Notes: generated from the letters alone by a model not told the origin. A stretch of 64,000 bases of DNA from Roseovarius pacificus (GCF_900142665.1 NZ_FRBR01000010.1:92768-156767), one strand, 5' to 3'. Positions 46,571-55,307 are shown, counted from the stretch's first letter. Made by a program: numbers and translations.

Positions 46571-48067
46571 ATGGACAAGATGACATTCCGCGCGCTTCTG
46601 GGCGGCGGCGACATGATGCTGTTTGACCGGCTGTGGGCCGATCCGGCGACCGGCCCGGACGGGCAGACCGTCATATGGGCGGGCAGCAGCGCCACCGGGG
46701 GGCTGCGCCAGATGGTCATGGACGACAGCCTGACGCTGACGGTGCGAAGCGAAAGCTGGCTTACCGATCATGTGTACCGGTTCAGTCAGCTTGCCACCGC
46801 CGAAACCGCAAGCGGCGAGGTTCTGATTCTGCCCGAAGCGATGAGCGGGCGGCTTACGCTGCTGCGCCCGGATCAGTCGGGGGCGCTGTTGCCACCGGTA
46901 GAGATACGGGACGACGCGGGCGATCCGGTGGCCCTGTCGGTTCTGGCCGCCCTGCCCGCGGAGCGGCATCCCGGCCTGCTGATCGGTGCGCCCGCCTCGG
47001 GGCCGGGTCTGGCCCTCTATCGTCTGGAAGACGGGGCCGATCGGGCCACGCTGCTGGACCGGGCAGAGGAAACGGCCAAGACCACGCTGAAAGGGGTGTC
47101 CGATATCGTGGCCCTGTCGGTCGGTGGCACTCAGTTCATAGCGGTCAGTTCCGCCGCCGAGGACGGGCTGAGCAGCTATGCCATAGAGGATGGCGAAACG
47201 CTGGACCTGCGCGACACGCTGGGGCCGAAGGACGGGCTTTGGATCGACGGGCTGAACGATATCGCAGCCGTGACCGCCGGAGAGGCGCAATATATCGTCG
47301 GGGTTTCGGGGCAAAGCGGGACGCTGACATCGGTGCGGATCAACCCGGTGGGGGCCTTGTTTCTTGAGGATATCGAATATGACGACCGCAACACGCGCTT
47401 TGCCGGGGCGGTCTCGCTGGACGTTTTCAGCATCGCAGACCGGGGATTCGTGGTGACGGGCGGCACGGACGGGGGGCTGAGCCTGTTCGAGGTCCTGCCT
47501 GACGGGCAGCTTTGGCATCATCAGAGCATCGGGCAATCCGCGGACTGGGATATCGGAGATATCCTCGATATCAGCGTGGCGGTCACGGGTGACACCCTGC
47601 ATATCGTTCTGGCGGGCAGCCATGCGGGGGCGATTGCGCAGCTGGTGTTGCCGCTGTCGAATCTGGGCATGTCGATGCGTGGCGGACCCGGTGACGATAC
47701 CCTGACAGGCACCTCTTTGGACGACATGCTGATCGGCGGGGACGGGAACGATGTTCTGTTCGGATCGGACGGGGAGGACACGCTGATTGCCGGAACGGGC
47801 CAGGACAGCCTGACAGGCGGGGCCGGTGCGGATGTGTTCGTGTTCCGCGCCGACGGGCAGCCCGATACGATCACCGATTTCCAACCGGGCATCGACCGGA
47901 TCGACCTGGGCGGTTGGGGGATGGTGTACGATCTGTCGGCCCTGACGCTGACCCGGCAGGATTGGGGCGCCACCATCGCGTGGCGCGACGAGCTGCTGCA
48001 CATCCACAGCGCCGATGGCAACCCGATCGAAACCGACAGTTGGGGCGCGGACGACATCCTGTTCTGA
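46571..48067 (+). CDS. RTX-repeat protein with propeller-like N-terminal region
   Basis: A 499-residue protein. Residues of about 1-370 show recurring blades with motifs such as SGRLTLLRPDQSGALLPPVE, SGPGLALYRLEDG, QSGTLTSVRINPVG and DGGLSLFEVLPDG, which suggests a beta-propeller of the WD/YVTN/FG-GAP kind. Residues of about 378-440 carry RTX repeats (GGPGDDTLTGTSLDDMLIGG, GDGNDVLFGSDGEDTL) and end with a peptidase-M10-like C-terminal segment (GADVFVFRADGQPDTITDFQ). It is divergent from the NIDO-RTX gene, 202 bp apart. The start is ATG at 46571. Confidence 0.82.
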   Translation: MDKMTFRALLGGGDMMLFDRLWADPATGPDGQTVIWAGSSATGGLRQMVMDDSLTLTVRSESWLTDHVYRFSQLATAETASGEVLILPEAMSGRLTLLRPDQSGALLPPVEIRDDAGDPVALSVLAALPAERHPGLLIGAPASGPGLALYRLEDGADRATLLDRAEETAKTTLKGVSDIVALSVGGTQFIAVSSAAEDGLSSYAIEDGETLDLRDTLGPKDGLWIDGLNDIAAVTAGEAQYIVGVSGQSGTLTSVRINPVGALFLEDIEYDDRNTRFAGAVSLDVFSIADRGFVVTGGTDGGLSLFEVLPDGQLWHHQSIGQSADWDIGDILDISVAVTGDTLHIVLAGSHAGAIAQLVLPLSNLGMSMRGGPGDDTLTGTSLDDMLIGGDGNDVLFGSDGEDTLIAGTGQDSLTGGAGADVFVFRADGQPDTITDFQPGIDRIDLGGWGMVYDLSALTLTRQDWGATIAWRDELLHIHSADGNPIETDSWGADDILF

Positions 48068-48185
48068 GGCCGCTGGCCCTCGGGTGAGTCTTGACGAAGC
48101 GTTAAGCGATGGAACGCCCTGCTCGGGAAACGTGAGGGATTGGCGGTGAATGTCGCGGGGGACAGCAAATCGCCAGGAGCATGGA

Positions 48186-49502
48186 ATGTCAGAAATCTCG
48201 GCACGGCTGGGATTGCCTTACATAGCGCAATCGCAAGCCCAGAAACACGTCACGCATAACGAAGCGCTGGAGCGTCTGGACGCGCTGGTTCAGTTGCGGG
48301 TCGAAGCCTTCGACGCCACCGATCCGCCGGCCGATCCCGCGCCGGGCGCGATATTCGCGCTTGGCGACGCCCCGCTGGGAGGCTGGGCGGGACAGGGCGG
48401 GCAGCTTGCGGTTTTCGGCAATGCCGGATGGGTCTTCCTACAGCCGCAAGACGGGTGGCTGGCCGTTCCCATGGCACAGGGCGCACCGCGTGTCTGGCGC
48501 GCGGGGGGCTGGCGGCCCTGGACGCAGAACCTGAACCGTATCGGCATCAACGCGACGGCGGACGACATCAACCGCCTGACCGTTTCCGCGCCCGCGACGC
48601 TGCTGACCGGGGAAGGCGCGGGGCATCAGCTGAAGATCAACAAGGCCGAATCGGCAGACACTGCCAGCGTGATGTTTCAGACGGGCTGGACCGGCCATGC
48701 CGAGATGGGCCTGACCGGAGATAACGATTTCTCGATCAGGATCAGCCCGGATGGCGCGGCCTGGACCAGTGCCTTGCGGTTCGACGGGCAGAGCGGGCGG
48801 GCCACGGGCGCGGCGGTGCAGGCCGACGCCACGGATACGACCGAAGGCCGGTTGATGCGCGTCGGGGCCTTCGGGTTGGGCGGCTCGACGATCGAATTCA
48901 GCGGCGATATCGACGATCCGGCGCAACTGCCGACCGGGTTCTATCGGATTCGCGGCGATGCGACGGGCGACAAGCCGGTAACGGCATTCAACCTGATTTG
49001 CATACGGCGTGGCGGCGGTGCGCCGCATGGGAACACCGTTCAGATCGCCATGATGGACGGCACCAACAAGCAGTATCAGCGTGGCTGGAACGGCACCGCG
49101 TGGACAACCTGGGCAGAGGCCTATTCCAGTGCCAATCTTGTCGGCACGGCCAGCCAGACGGGCGGCGTTCCGACAGGGGCGGTGATCGAACGCGGCAGCA
49201 ACGCCAATGGCGAGTACGTACGCTTTGCCGACGGGACGCAGATATGCTGGTCATTCGGGAGTCTGAGCGTTCCGTCCATTTCCAGTGCAGTCGGTTCGGT
49301 CTTTGAAAGTGCCGCGTTTCCCTGGACTTTTCCGGCCAGCTTTTCGGCAAACCCGGTCGTTACGGTTGATGGCGGCGATACCCGAATCATCGGCAGTTCT
49401 TCGGGATCGGGCACGACATCTTGCTGGATGAGACTGTTTTGCCCGGCCTCGGTTTCGACGCAGCAGTTTGCCCGCACCATGGCGATTGGCCGCTGGTTCT
49501 GA
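48186..49502 (+). CDS. DUF2793 / pyocin-knob protein, phage tail-fibre or GTA-spike-like
   Basis: A 438-residue protein. Residues 1-110 match DUF2793: SARLGLPYIAQSQAQKHVTH, NEALERLDALVQLRV, then GQLAVFGNAGWVFLQPQDGW. Residues of about 245-320 look like the pyocin-knob domain of tail fibres (LPTGFYRIRGDATGDKPVTA, RGWNGTAWTTWAEAYSS). A glycine/serine-rich C-terminus follows. DUF2793 proteins occur in prophage tail modules and gene-transfer-agent head-spike loci of Rhodobacterales. The ATG at 48186 has an AGGAG site. Two small genes follow closely, and no capsid, terminase or tail-tube gene is present. Confidence 0.82.
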   Translation: MSEISARLGLPYIAQSQAQKHVTHNEALERLDALVQLRVEAFDATDPPADPAPGAIFALGDAPLGGWAGQGGQLAVFGNAGWVFLQPQDGWLAVPMAQGAPRVWRAGGWRPWTQNLNRIGINATADDINRLTVSAPATLLTGEGAGHQLKINKAESADTASVMFQTGWTGHAEMGLTGDNDFSIRISPDGAAWTSALRFDGQSGRATGAAVQADATDTTEGRLMRVGAFGLGGSTIEFSGDIDDPAQLPTGFYRIRGDATGDKPVTAFNLICIRRGGGAPHGNTVQIAMMDGTNKQYQRGWNGTAWTTWAEAYSSANLVGTASQTGGVPTGAVIERGSNANGEYVRFADGTQICWSFGSLSVPSISSAVGSVFESAAFPWTFPASFSANPVVTVDGGDTRIIGSSSGSGTTSCWMRLFCPASVSTQQFARTMAIGRWF

Positions 49503-49513
49503 GGAGAGATCAG

Positions 49514-49828
49514 ATGATAATCACGTTTTCACCCACACGCAGCAATGCACCCCTGACCCTGTCGCGGCAGGGCGATGTTCTGACGATCAACGGCGAAGAA
49601 TTCGATTTTGCCGCCCTGCCCGAGGGGGCCACCCTGCCCGGCGATGCGGTCAGGTCGGACTGGATCGCAGGGGAGGTCAGCCGCAAGGAGGGCCGCCTGC
49701 ACATCCCGCTGATCCTGCCGCATGGCGCGAACGCACCCGGCACGACCCGTCATCCCGAACCGATCACCCTGAACGACGACGGGCCGGTCGACCTGCCCGC
49801 CTATGACATCGAGGAGCCCCGGCCATGA
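49514..49828 (+). CDS. Small protein of unknown function, likely partner of the DUF2793 protein
   Basis: A 104-residue protein, MIITFSPTRSNAPLTLSRQG onward, acidic, with a mid-section PGDAVRSDWIAGEVSRKEG and a histidine/proline-rich end. I do not recognise a domain. It starts 12 bp after the DUF2793 gene behind a GAGGAGA site and overlaps the next gene by ATGA, so it belongs to the same unit. Its size and place are those of small tail-associated proteins in prophages. Confidence 0.7.
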   Translation: MIITFSPTRSNAPLTLSRQGDVLTINGEEFDFAALPEGATLPGDAVRSDWIAGEVSRKEGRLHIPLILPHGANAPGTTRHPEPITLNDDGPVDLPAYDIEEPRP

Positions 49829-50205
49829 GCAATATAGATTTCTCGCGGATCATCAGCGCCGGGGATGCGGCGGACCGGCGGCTTGCCGCGCATCGCGATG
49901 CCGTCAAGGCAGAGTGCCGCCGACGCATTCTGAGCGCCCTGCCTTTCGAGGTGCAGACCAATATCGCGCAGGCCATCGCGAGCCACGCCAACGCATTGGC
50001 GTCGGGCCTCGATCCGGACGGGGCCGAAGCGGCTTTGGGCCTGTTGGCGGAGGATATCGCCGGTGCGGCGGCGACACGGGACTGGATCGCGCGGATGCGG
50101 GCGGCCTGCGCGGAGCTGGGCACAGACCCGCACGCGCCCTATCGCGACGACACGGCATGGCCCACCCTGCCCGCCAGCGTCGCCGCCCTTGCCGCGCGGG
50201 TCTGA
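49825..50205 (+). CDS. Small helical protein of unknown function, tail-module-like
   Basis: A 126-residue, mostly helical protein: FSRIISAGDAADRRLAAHRD, CRRRILSALPFEVQTNIAQA and WIARMRAACAELGTDPHAPY. The middle RRRI...QTNIAQA part resembles small proteins encoded after tail fibres (assembly or chaperone type), which is only a contextual guess. It overlaps the preceding gene by ATGA. A 9-bp stem-loop (50229-50257) follows. Confidence 0.7.
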   Translation: MSNIDFSRIISAGDAADRRLAAHRDAVKAECRRRILSALPFEVQTNIAQAIASHANALASGLDPDGAEAALGLLAEDIAGAAATRDWIARMRAACAELGTDPHAPYRDDTAWPTLPASVAALAARV

Positions 50206-50228
50206 TTGCGGCAGCTTATTTCCAATGT

Positions 50229-50257
50229 CCGCCGGGCGCTGAAGACAGGCCCGGCGG
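50229..50257 (+). terminator. Stem-loop after the DUF2793 gene group
   Basis: CCGCCGGGC and GCCCGGCGG form a perfect 9-bp stem around an 11-nt loop, 23 bp after the last stop. There is no T-run. Confidence 0.45.
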
Positions 50258-50441
50258 CCGCACCCCGGCAGATGTTGCCAGCCATTCCCGCCTTGCCCCG
50301 AATATGTGCAATCAGTAGAAAACCGCCGTGATGCGACAAACGAACGCCTGTCATGATGTAGCATCCCTGCCGTCTTTCGTTGACCGCCTGTGGTCCGGCT
50401 GTTAGCTACATTCTGGTTCAATTTCGAGTGGAGCGGATACG

Positions 50442-51155
50442 TTGGAGACGCAGGAATACATAAAGGCTTTGTTTGCCAATCGGCCGGCAACAGCAAACTA
50501 CCTTGTCCATTGGACGAGAGGCCGCAACTATATCTATGTCGAAACCCCCAAGGTGGCCTGCACGACGATCAAACACGATCTGCAAATGGATGCGACCGGC
50601 GAGCCTGTCACGGGGAATGTTCATGACAGGGATGCCTCGCCGCTGCTTCGGATCACCGACGCGCCCGGCGAGTTCAAGGCGCTGAACGACGATCCCGACA
50701 CGTTCAAGTTCTGTTTTGTGCGAAACCCGTTTTCCCGCGCGCTGTCATGTTATCTGGACAAGTTCGCCACCAACGAATGGGAGCGCCAGCGGTTGTCCGG
50801 CCAGTTGGGATTCGATCCTGAAACGCCGCCAACCTTCATCGAGTTTCTGGAAGCGGTCCGCGCCCAGGACGACATGGAACGCGACATCCATTGGGCCACC
50901 CAGACATTCCTGTTGCGGCCCCGGCGATACAAGTATTCCTTTATCGGCCGTTTCGAGCTGTTCGGACCCCAGTTTGAGAGCATAAAGGCGTTCCTCGGCA
51001 TAAATGTGCCGTCCCGGAATGTAAGCCGTCATGCAACCGGCGCATCGGGCAAACTCGATGAATTCATGACAGAAAACGCCGTTTCTTTGATCAAGGAAAT
51101 CTACGAACTCGACTTTCACAACTTTGGATACGGCTGGTCCCATAAATTGCTTTGA
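50442..51155 (+). CDS. Sulfotransferase family 2-like protein
   Basis: A 237-residue protein with the Golgi-type carbohydrate sulfotransferase pattern: NYIYVETPKVACTTIKHDLQ holds the 5'-PSB loop (PKVACTT, residues about 35-41) and FKFCFVRNPFSRALSCYLDK the 3'-PB motif (RNPFSR, about 93-98). Such enzymes transfer sulfate from PAPS to a sugar hydroxyl. The start is TTG at 50442, 8 bp after a GGAG site; no ATG or GTG precedes the conserved part. It is followed in the same direction by the HAD and GT2 genes. Confidence 0.82.
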   Translation: METQEYIKALFANRPATANYLVHWTRGRNYIYVETPKVACTTIKHDLQMDATGEPVTGNVHDRDASPLLRITDAPGEFKALNDDPDTFKFCFVRNPFSRALSCYLDKFATNEWERQRLSGQLGFDPETPPTFIEFLEAVRAQDDMERDIHWATQTFLLRPRRYKYSFIGRFELFGPQFESIKAFLGINVPSRNVSRHATGASGKLDEFMTENAVSLIKEIYELDFHNFGYGWSHKLL

Positions 51156-51216
51156 ACTTCGGGATACAACCTGACATAGCAATGCCCGAACGCTTTTCAC
51201 GGTAAACGGGGAAACC

Positions 51217-52104
51217 ATGAGGGACACAGATGTAACGAGTTTGCATCGTTTCGACGAGATCGAAAACCTGCTGACCCAGGCAAAAACGGGTCGGCGGGAC
51301 TTGTTTTCCGACAAGGATTTCACCGCACGGCTGGCGGATCGTCTGGATCGCATGCTGGACGGGGATCGCATTTTGTCGATGGATATATTCGACACACTGG
51401 TTTTGCGGGACAATTCATCCGAGATAACCCGCTTTTACGAGATCGGCGGCAAGATGGCCGATCTGGCCACGTCGCATACCGGGCGGGATATCGCGCAGGT
51501 CGATGCCTTTGTGGCGCGTCATCTGGGCACCAAGGCCACCTATCGCGCCTCGGGCAAGATCAGGGGCTGCCGCGAAGGATCGCTTTTGGAAATCCACGCC
51601 ACGGCCAGCCGCATCCTGACCGGTGGCGGCGAGATGTCTTCGCCCTTTGTCGAGGCAGAACTGGAGTACGAATCAGCGCGGATCGAACCGAATCCGTTCC
51701 TTGTGGACTACGCCGCCCGCCACCGGGCCCGCGGTGGCCGGGTGGTCTTGCTGACCGACATGTACATGCATGCCGAACAGGTCACACAGCTGCTGAATCT
51801 TCTGGGCATTTCCTCGAAGCAATACGATTTCCTCTTGTCCAGCGCCGATACCAAGGTGTCCAAAGCCTCGGGCGGGATATTCCGGAACATGCAGGAAGAG
51901 ATGCAGGCCGCACCCGGCGAATTCGTTCATATCGGCGACAGTTTCCGCGGGGATGTGGCGCAGCCGATCCGGCAGGGCTGGCAGGCGCTGCACCTGCCGC
52001 TGGCGCAGGCCGACATCCTTGAGCGGCGCAAGGATCATGCGAAAACGGCCACCATGCTGCGCGAGACGTTCAATGTCGATATCGACATTGCGATGCCCAA
52101 ATGA
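51217..52104 (+). CDS. HAD-superfamily hydrolase-like protein (COG5610-like N-terminal module)
   Basis: A 295-residue protein. Motif I is LSMDIFDTLVLRD with the nucleophile D56; the usual second acid at +2 is Phe58, as in dehalogenase-like and COG5610-type HADs. Motif II is VVLLTDMYMH near residue 178, and motif IV is FVHIGDSFRGDV near 237. Proteins of this type in glycan clusters are often longer and fused to further domains; here the next gene, which overlaps by ATGA, seems to carry that continuation. The reaction is unknown; a role in glycan synthesis is inferred from context. Confidence 0.82.
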   Translation: MRDTDVTSLHRFDEIENLLTQAKTGRRDLFSDKDFTARLADRLDRMLDGDRILSMDIFDTLVLRDNSSEITRFYEIGGKMADLATSHTGRDIAQVDAFVARHLGTKATYRASGKIRGCREGSLLEIHATASRILTGGGEMSSPFVEAELEYESARIEPNPFLVDYAARHRARGGRVVLLTDMYMHAEQVTQLLNLLGISSKQYDFLLSSADTKVSKASGGIFRNMQEEMQAAPGEFVHIGDSFRGDVAQPIRQGWQALHLPLAQADILERRKDHAKTATMLRETFNVDIDIAMPK

Positions 52105-54629
52105 CCCAGACCCCGGACCGAAAAGACATGGCGCAAAATTCTGACGAAATGATCCGGCACGTTGGCTATGATTGCCTTGGACCTGTCGTGCATCGCTGGC
52201 TGCTGGCGCTGGACCAGCATGTGCATTTCTTCGACAAGGGCAGCACCAGTTTCCTGTATTGTGCGCGGGCGGGAGTGCGGATTCGCCGGTTGTACGACCT
52301 GTATCTCGACGGTCTGGGCCGTCAGGCCGGCGATCGTCACAACATGTTCTGGATCTCGCGTCTGGCGCTGTGCAAGGGCACCTATGCCCATAACCCCCAA
52401 TATGCCGCCGAGATCATCGCGCGGGAATACTACCACCAGCCGATGCGTGAACTGATCAGGGGATTGTTCCGCCACGATCAGACCTTTCTGAACGCGAACG
52501 AAGACCTGTTGCAGGACACCGTGTTCGATGCGCATGGGTTCAATTTTCCTGGCTGGCTGAAAAGCGATCATCCGCTTGTCGAACCCGTCGATGCCTATCT
52601 GCGCGGGTGCAGCGACTCGTTCGATACCTATCTCACGTCGCTGATCGGCGATTCGACCGATGTGGTGCTGATCGACAGTGGCTGGCAGGGCACGTCGCAA
52701 AGCATTCTGCATCGCGCCTTTCCGTCGCTGGACTGGCACGGCCTGTATGTGGGCCGCATCCTGACACCTGCCCATGACGCCAAGATCGCCGACAAGGTGA
52801 TCGGCCTGCTGTTCCAGTCCGAAAGCTATGACCCGGACAGACCCGAAACCGCGATCACGCTGCATCGCCACCTGTTCGAGACCCTGCTGGAGCCGAACGG
52901 CCCCTCGATCGAGGAAATCACGGGCGGCCCGAACGACGACGTGGCGCAAGACCAGATCCAGGCCAATCTGAACGAACGGGTCGATCCCGAACGCGACGCC
53001 CTGTTCCTGCATGTCGAGGCCTATCTGCGCGATCATGCGGGCCTTGGCCCGGCAGCGATCATCGCAAACCATCAACAGGCGGTGCCTGAACTGGCCCGTA
53101 TCCTTGCCCGGCCCACCCGCGAAGAGGCCCTGGCCGTTCTGTGCAAGGACAGGTCGGCGGATTTCGGCAAGGATCTGGACGTTCCGGTTCTGATCGAACC
53201 CGATGGCAATGCGCTTGCCTCGGATCTCAATGTGGATCAGCGCATTCAGCGCGCGCTGTGGCCTCAGGGCCAGATCGCCCTGGAATACACGGGCGCGTTC
53301 CGCGAAAGCCTGCAAAACCGGGTGAGCGGACAGGAAGACAACACATCCCATTTCGATCCGTTGGGAACGGACGCCGCCACGCAAACCGCCGCGATCGACG
53401 CGGACCTGCCCAAGGGCCCTCTGGTGGCGATCGTCACACGCACCAAGAACCGGCCGATCCTGCTGCGGCGGGCCGCCGACAGCGTGGCGCAGCAAACCTA
53501 TGATTCTTATATCTGGGTCGTGGTGAACGATGGCGGCGACGAAGACGTGGTGCGCGAGGTGATTGCGCAAAGTACAGTGGACCGGCGCAAGATTCATCTG
53601 GTTTCGAATGCGCGCAGCCTTGGCATGGAAGCGGCCTCGAATGTCGGTATCCGCAGCGTCGACAGCGATTACATCATCATCCACGACGACGACGATTCCC
53701 TGCATCCGCAGTTTCTGGAAAAGACGGTCAGGTTCCTCGAAGGGTCCGGCGGCAAACGCTATGACGGCGTTGTCACGGGATCGGAATACGTGTCCGAGGA
53801 AATTCGCGGCGACGAGGTGATCGAACACGCCCGCAAGCCCTATATGAACTGGGTGCGCAACATCCACCTGTCCGAATTGCTGGCCCAGAACCTGTTTGCC
53901 CCCATCAGTTTCCTCTACCGGCGCAGCGTCTATGACGACATTGGCGGTTACAATGAGGAGCTTCCGGTTCTCGGGGACTGGTATTTCAACCTCGAATTCG
54001 TGCTGCGCTCGGACATCAAGGTCATGCCGGAACCGCTGGCGTATTATTACCACCGTGATTTCGGCGACAGTTCCCGTCAGGGTATCTACGCCAATTCGGT
54101 TGTCGGCGGCCAAAGCAAACACGAGGAATTTGCCTCGGTCTTCCGCAACATGTTCATGCGTCAGTATGGCAACAGCAGCCCGCTGGCCGCGGCGGCGATC
54201 TCGGCCTATTTCGCAACGGATATCCGCAACCGGCTGGATGCGGTCGGCACACGCATCGGTCAACTGGAACATGCGGTCGAAACCAACACCGCACCGCAAG
54301 AAAACCAGAACAGGACAGACACCGCCGAAATCGACAGGCTGTGGCTTCTTGTGCATATCCAGCGCGCGGAAATGAACCGGAACGATCACGAGAAGCAAAC
54401 TCCTGATCCGGCAGACCCCAATGCGCCCATCGACGCGTTGGTTCAGATTCTGGCCTCGGGGAATATCCCCGTCGCCATACAACCGCAATTCGACGAAGAA
54501 ACCTATCTGAAGCTGAATCCCGATGTCAAAGCCGCAGTCGACAGTGGCAGTATCCCCTCGGGATATGTGCATTACCTGACGAACGGCCGTAAGGAAGGAC
54601 GGGAACGTCCCTATTGCAAAACACCGTAG
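52101..54629 (+). CDS. Large HAD-associated/GT2 glycosyltransferase
   Basis: An 842-residue protein. Residues 1-330 resemble the C-terminal module that follows HAD domains in COG5610-type proteins (KGSTSFLYCARAGVRIRRLY, VVLIDSGWQGTSQSILHRAF). Residues of about 433-680 are a GT2 domain: LVAIVTRTKNRPILLRRAAD, WVVVNDGGDEDVV and the metal site IIHDDDDSLHP near 527. Residues 797-836 hold one copy of the repeat FDEETYLKLNPDVKAA...HY...GRKEGR also seen in the protein encoded at 39425-41668. The ATG overlaps the HAD gene stop, so the pair is coupled. Confidence 0.82.
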   Translation: MTQTPDRKDMAQNSDEMIRHVGYDCLGPVVHRWLLALDQHVHFFDKGSTSFLYCARAGVRIRRLYDLYLDGLGRQAGDRHNMFWISRLALCKGTYAHNPQYAAEIIAREYYHQPMRELIRGLFRHDQTFLNANEDLLQDTVFDAHGFNFPGWLKSDHPLVEPVDAYLRGCSDSFDTYLTSLIGDSTDVVLIDSGWQGTSQSILHRAFPSLDWHGLYVGRILTPAHDAKIADKVIGLLFQSESYDPDRPETAITLHRHLFETLLEPNGPSIEEITGGPNDDVAQDQIQANLNERVDPERDALFLHVEAYLRDHAGLGPAAIIANHQQAVPELARILARPTREEALAVLCKDRSADFGKDLDVPVLIEPDGNALASDLNVDQRIQRALWPQGQIALEYTGAFRESLQNRVSGQEDNTSHFDPLGTDAATQTAAIDADLPKGPLVAIVTRTKNRPILLRRAADSVAQQTYDSYIWVVVNDGGDEDVVREVIAQSTVDRRKIHLVSNARSLGMEAASNVGIRSVDSDYIIIHDDDDSLHPQFLEKTVRFLEGSGGKRYDGVVTGSEYVSEEIRGDEVIEHARKPYMNWVRNIHLSELLAQNLFAPISFLYRRSVYDDIGGYNEELPVLGDWYFNLEFVLRSDIKVMPEPLAYYYHRDFGDSSRQGIYANSVVGGQSKHEEFASVFRNMFMRQYGNSSPLAAAAISAYFATDIRNRLDAVGTRIGQLEHAVETNTAPQENQNRTDTAEIDRLWLLVHIQRAEMNRNDHEKQTPDPADPNAPIDALVQILASGNIPVAIQPQFDEETYLKLNPDVKAAVDSGSIPSGYVHYLTNGRKEGRERPYCKTP

Positions 54630-54655
54630 AAGGGTTTGCCTCGGACGATCTGAAA

Positions 54656-54679
54656 ACACCGGAGAACCGTCTCCGGTGT
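54656..54679 (+). terminator. Stem-loop downstream of the glycan island
   Basis: ACACCGGAGA and TCTCCGGTGT form a perfect 10-bp stem with a 4-nt loop, 27 bp after the glycosyltransferase stop. The T-run is missing (GTATGAAG follows). Confidence 0.55.
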
Positions 54680-54855
54680 ATGAAGATATGCGCCGAACCA
54701 TTTGCCAGTACAGCCCAAAGCCCCCCGCCGCAAACGGGCGGGTTGCCTTACAGGATGAGGCGGCAAAGGAGTTTGGCCGTAAATAATGATGTCATACTTT
54801 TACAAAGTAGAATAATTTATGTTGAAATATAAATTTTACAGTGTAATTTACGCAC

Positions 54856-55305
54856 ATGGATGACATTGACCTCAAAATCATCGGTCTTCTGGCCCTGGAT
54901 GCGAAAAGATCGCTGGCGGATATCGGCGGCAGTGTCGGGCTGGCCCCGTCCAGCGTGAACGAGCGCATCCGGCGGCTGACCGCCTCGGGCGCCATTCGCC
55001 GGTTTACCCTCGATCTCGATCCGGCGGCGATGGGGATGCAGACGCTTGTGTTCGTCTGGATCGCGCTGCGCGAAGACGCGGATGAAACGGCTTTTCGCGA
55101 ATATGCGGCAAACCACCCGCTGATCCTGGAATGCCATCATGTCACCGGGGCATGGGCCTACCTGGTCAAGCTCCGCGTGAGCGCCCCGCCCGAGATCGAG
55201 GGGTTTCTGGCCGACCTGAAAGAGCATCGTTTCCTCGGGCGCAGCGAAACCGTGATCGCCCTGTCCTCGCCCGTGCCCGGCTCGTTTACGCCAAAGGACA
55301 TGTAA
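54856..55305 (+). CDS. Lrp/AsnC-family regulator
   Basis: A 149-residue protein: MDDIDLKIIGLLALDAKRSL and SVNERIRRLTASGAI form the AsnC helix-turn-helix, followed by a RAM domain (LVFVWIALREDADETAF, ECHHVTGAWAYLVKLRV). The LysE exporter gene starts 2 bp after its stop, so the regulator probably controls amino-acid export. The preceding 226 bp are AT-rich (AATAATTTATGTTGAAATATAAATTTTACAG region) and hold the promoter. Confidence 0.9.
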   Translation: MDDIDLKIIGLLALDAKRSLADIGGSVGLAPSSVNERIRRLTASGAIRRFTLDLDPAAMGMQTLVFVWIALREDADETAFREYAANHPLILECHHVTGAWAYLVKLRVSAPPEIEGFLADLKEHRFLGRSETVIALSSPVPGSFTPKDM

Positions 55306-55307
55306 CC

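Noticed and set aside
48186..50205. Complete prophage or gene transfer agent cluster
   Set aside because: Only one fibre-like gene and two small partners are present; no capsid, portal, terminase, tail-tube or integrase gene was seen.
52035..54701. 888-codon open frame on the minus strand
   Set aside because: It is fully antisense to the HAD-associated/GT2 gene, whose domains are clear; its own product has low-complexity Arg/Asp/Val composition without motifs, as expected for an antisense frame in GC-rich DNA.
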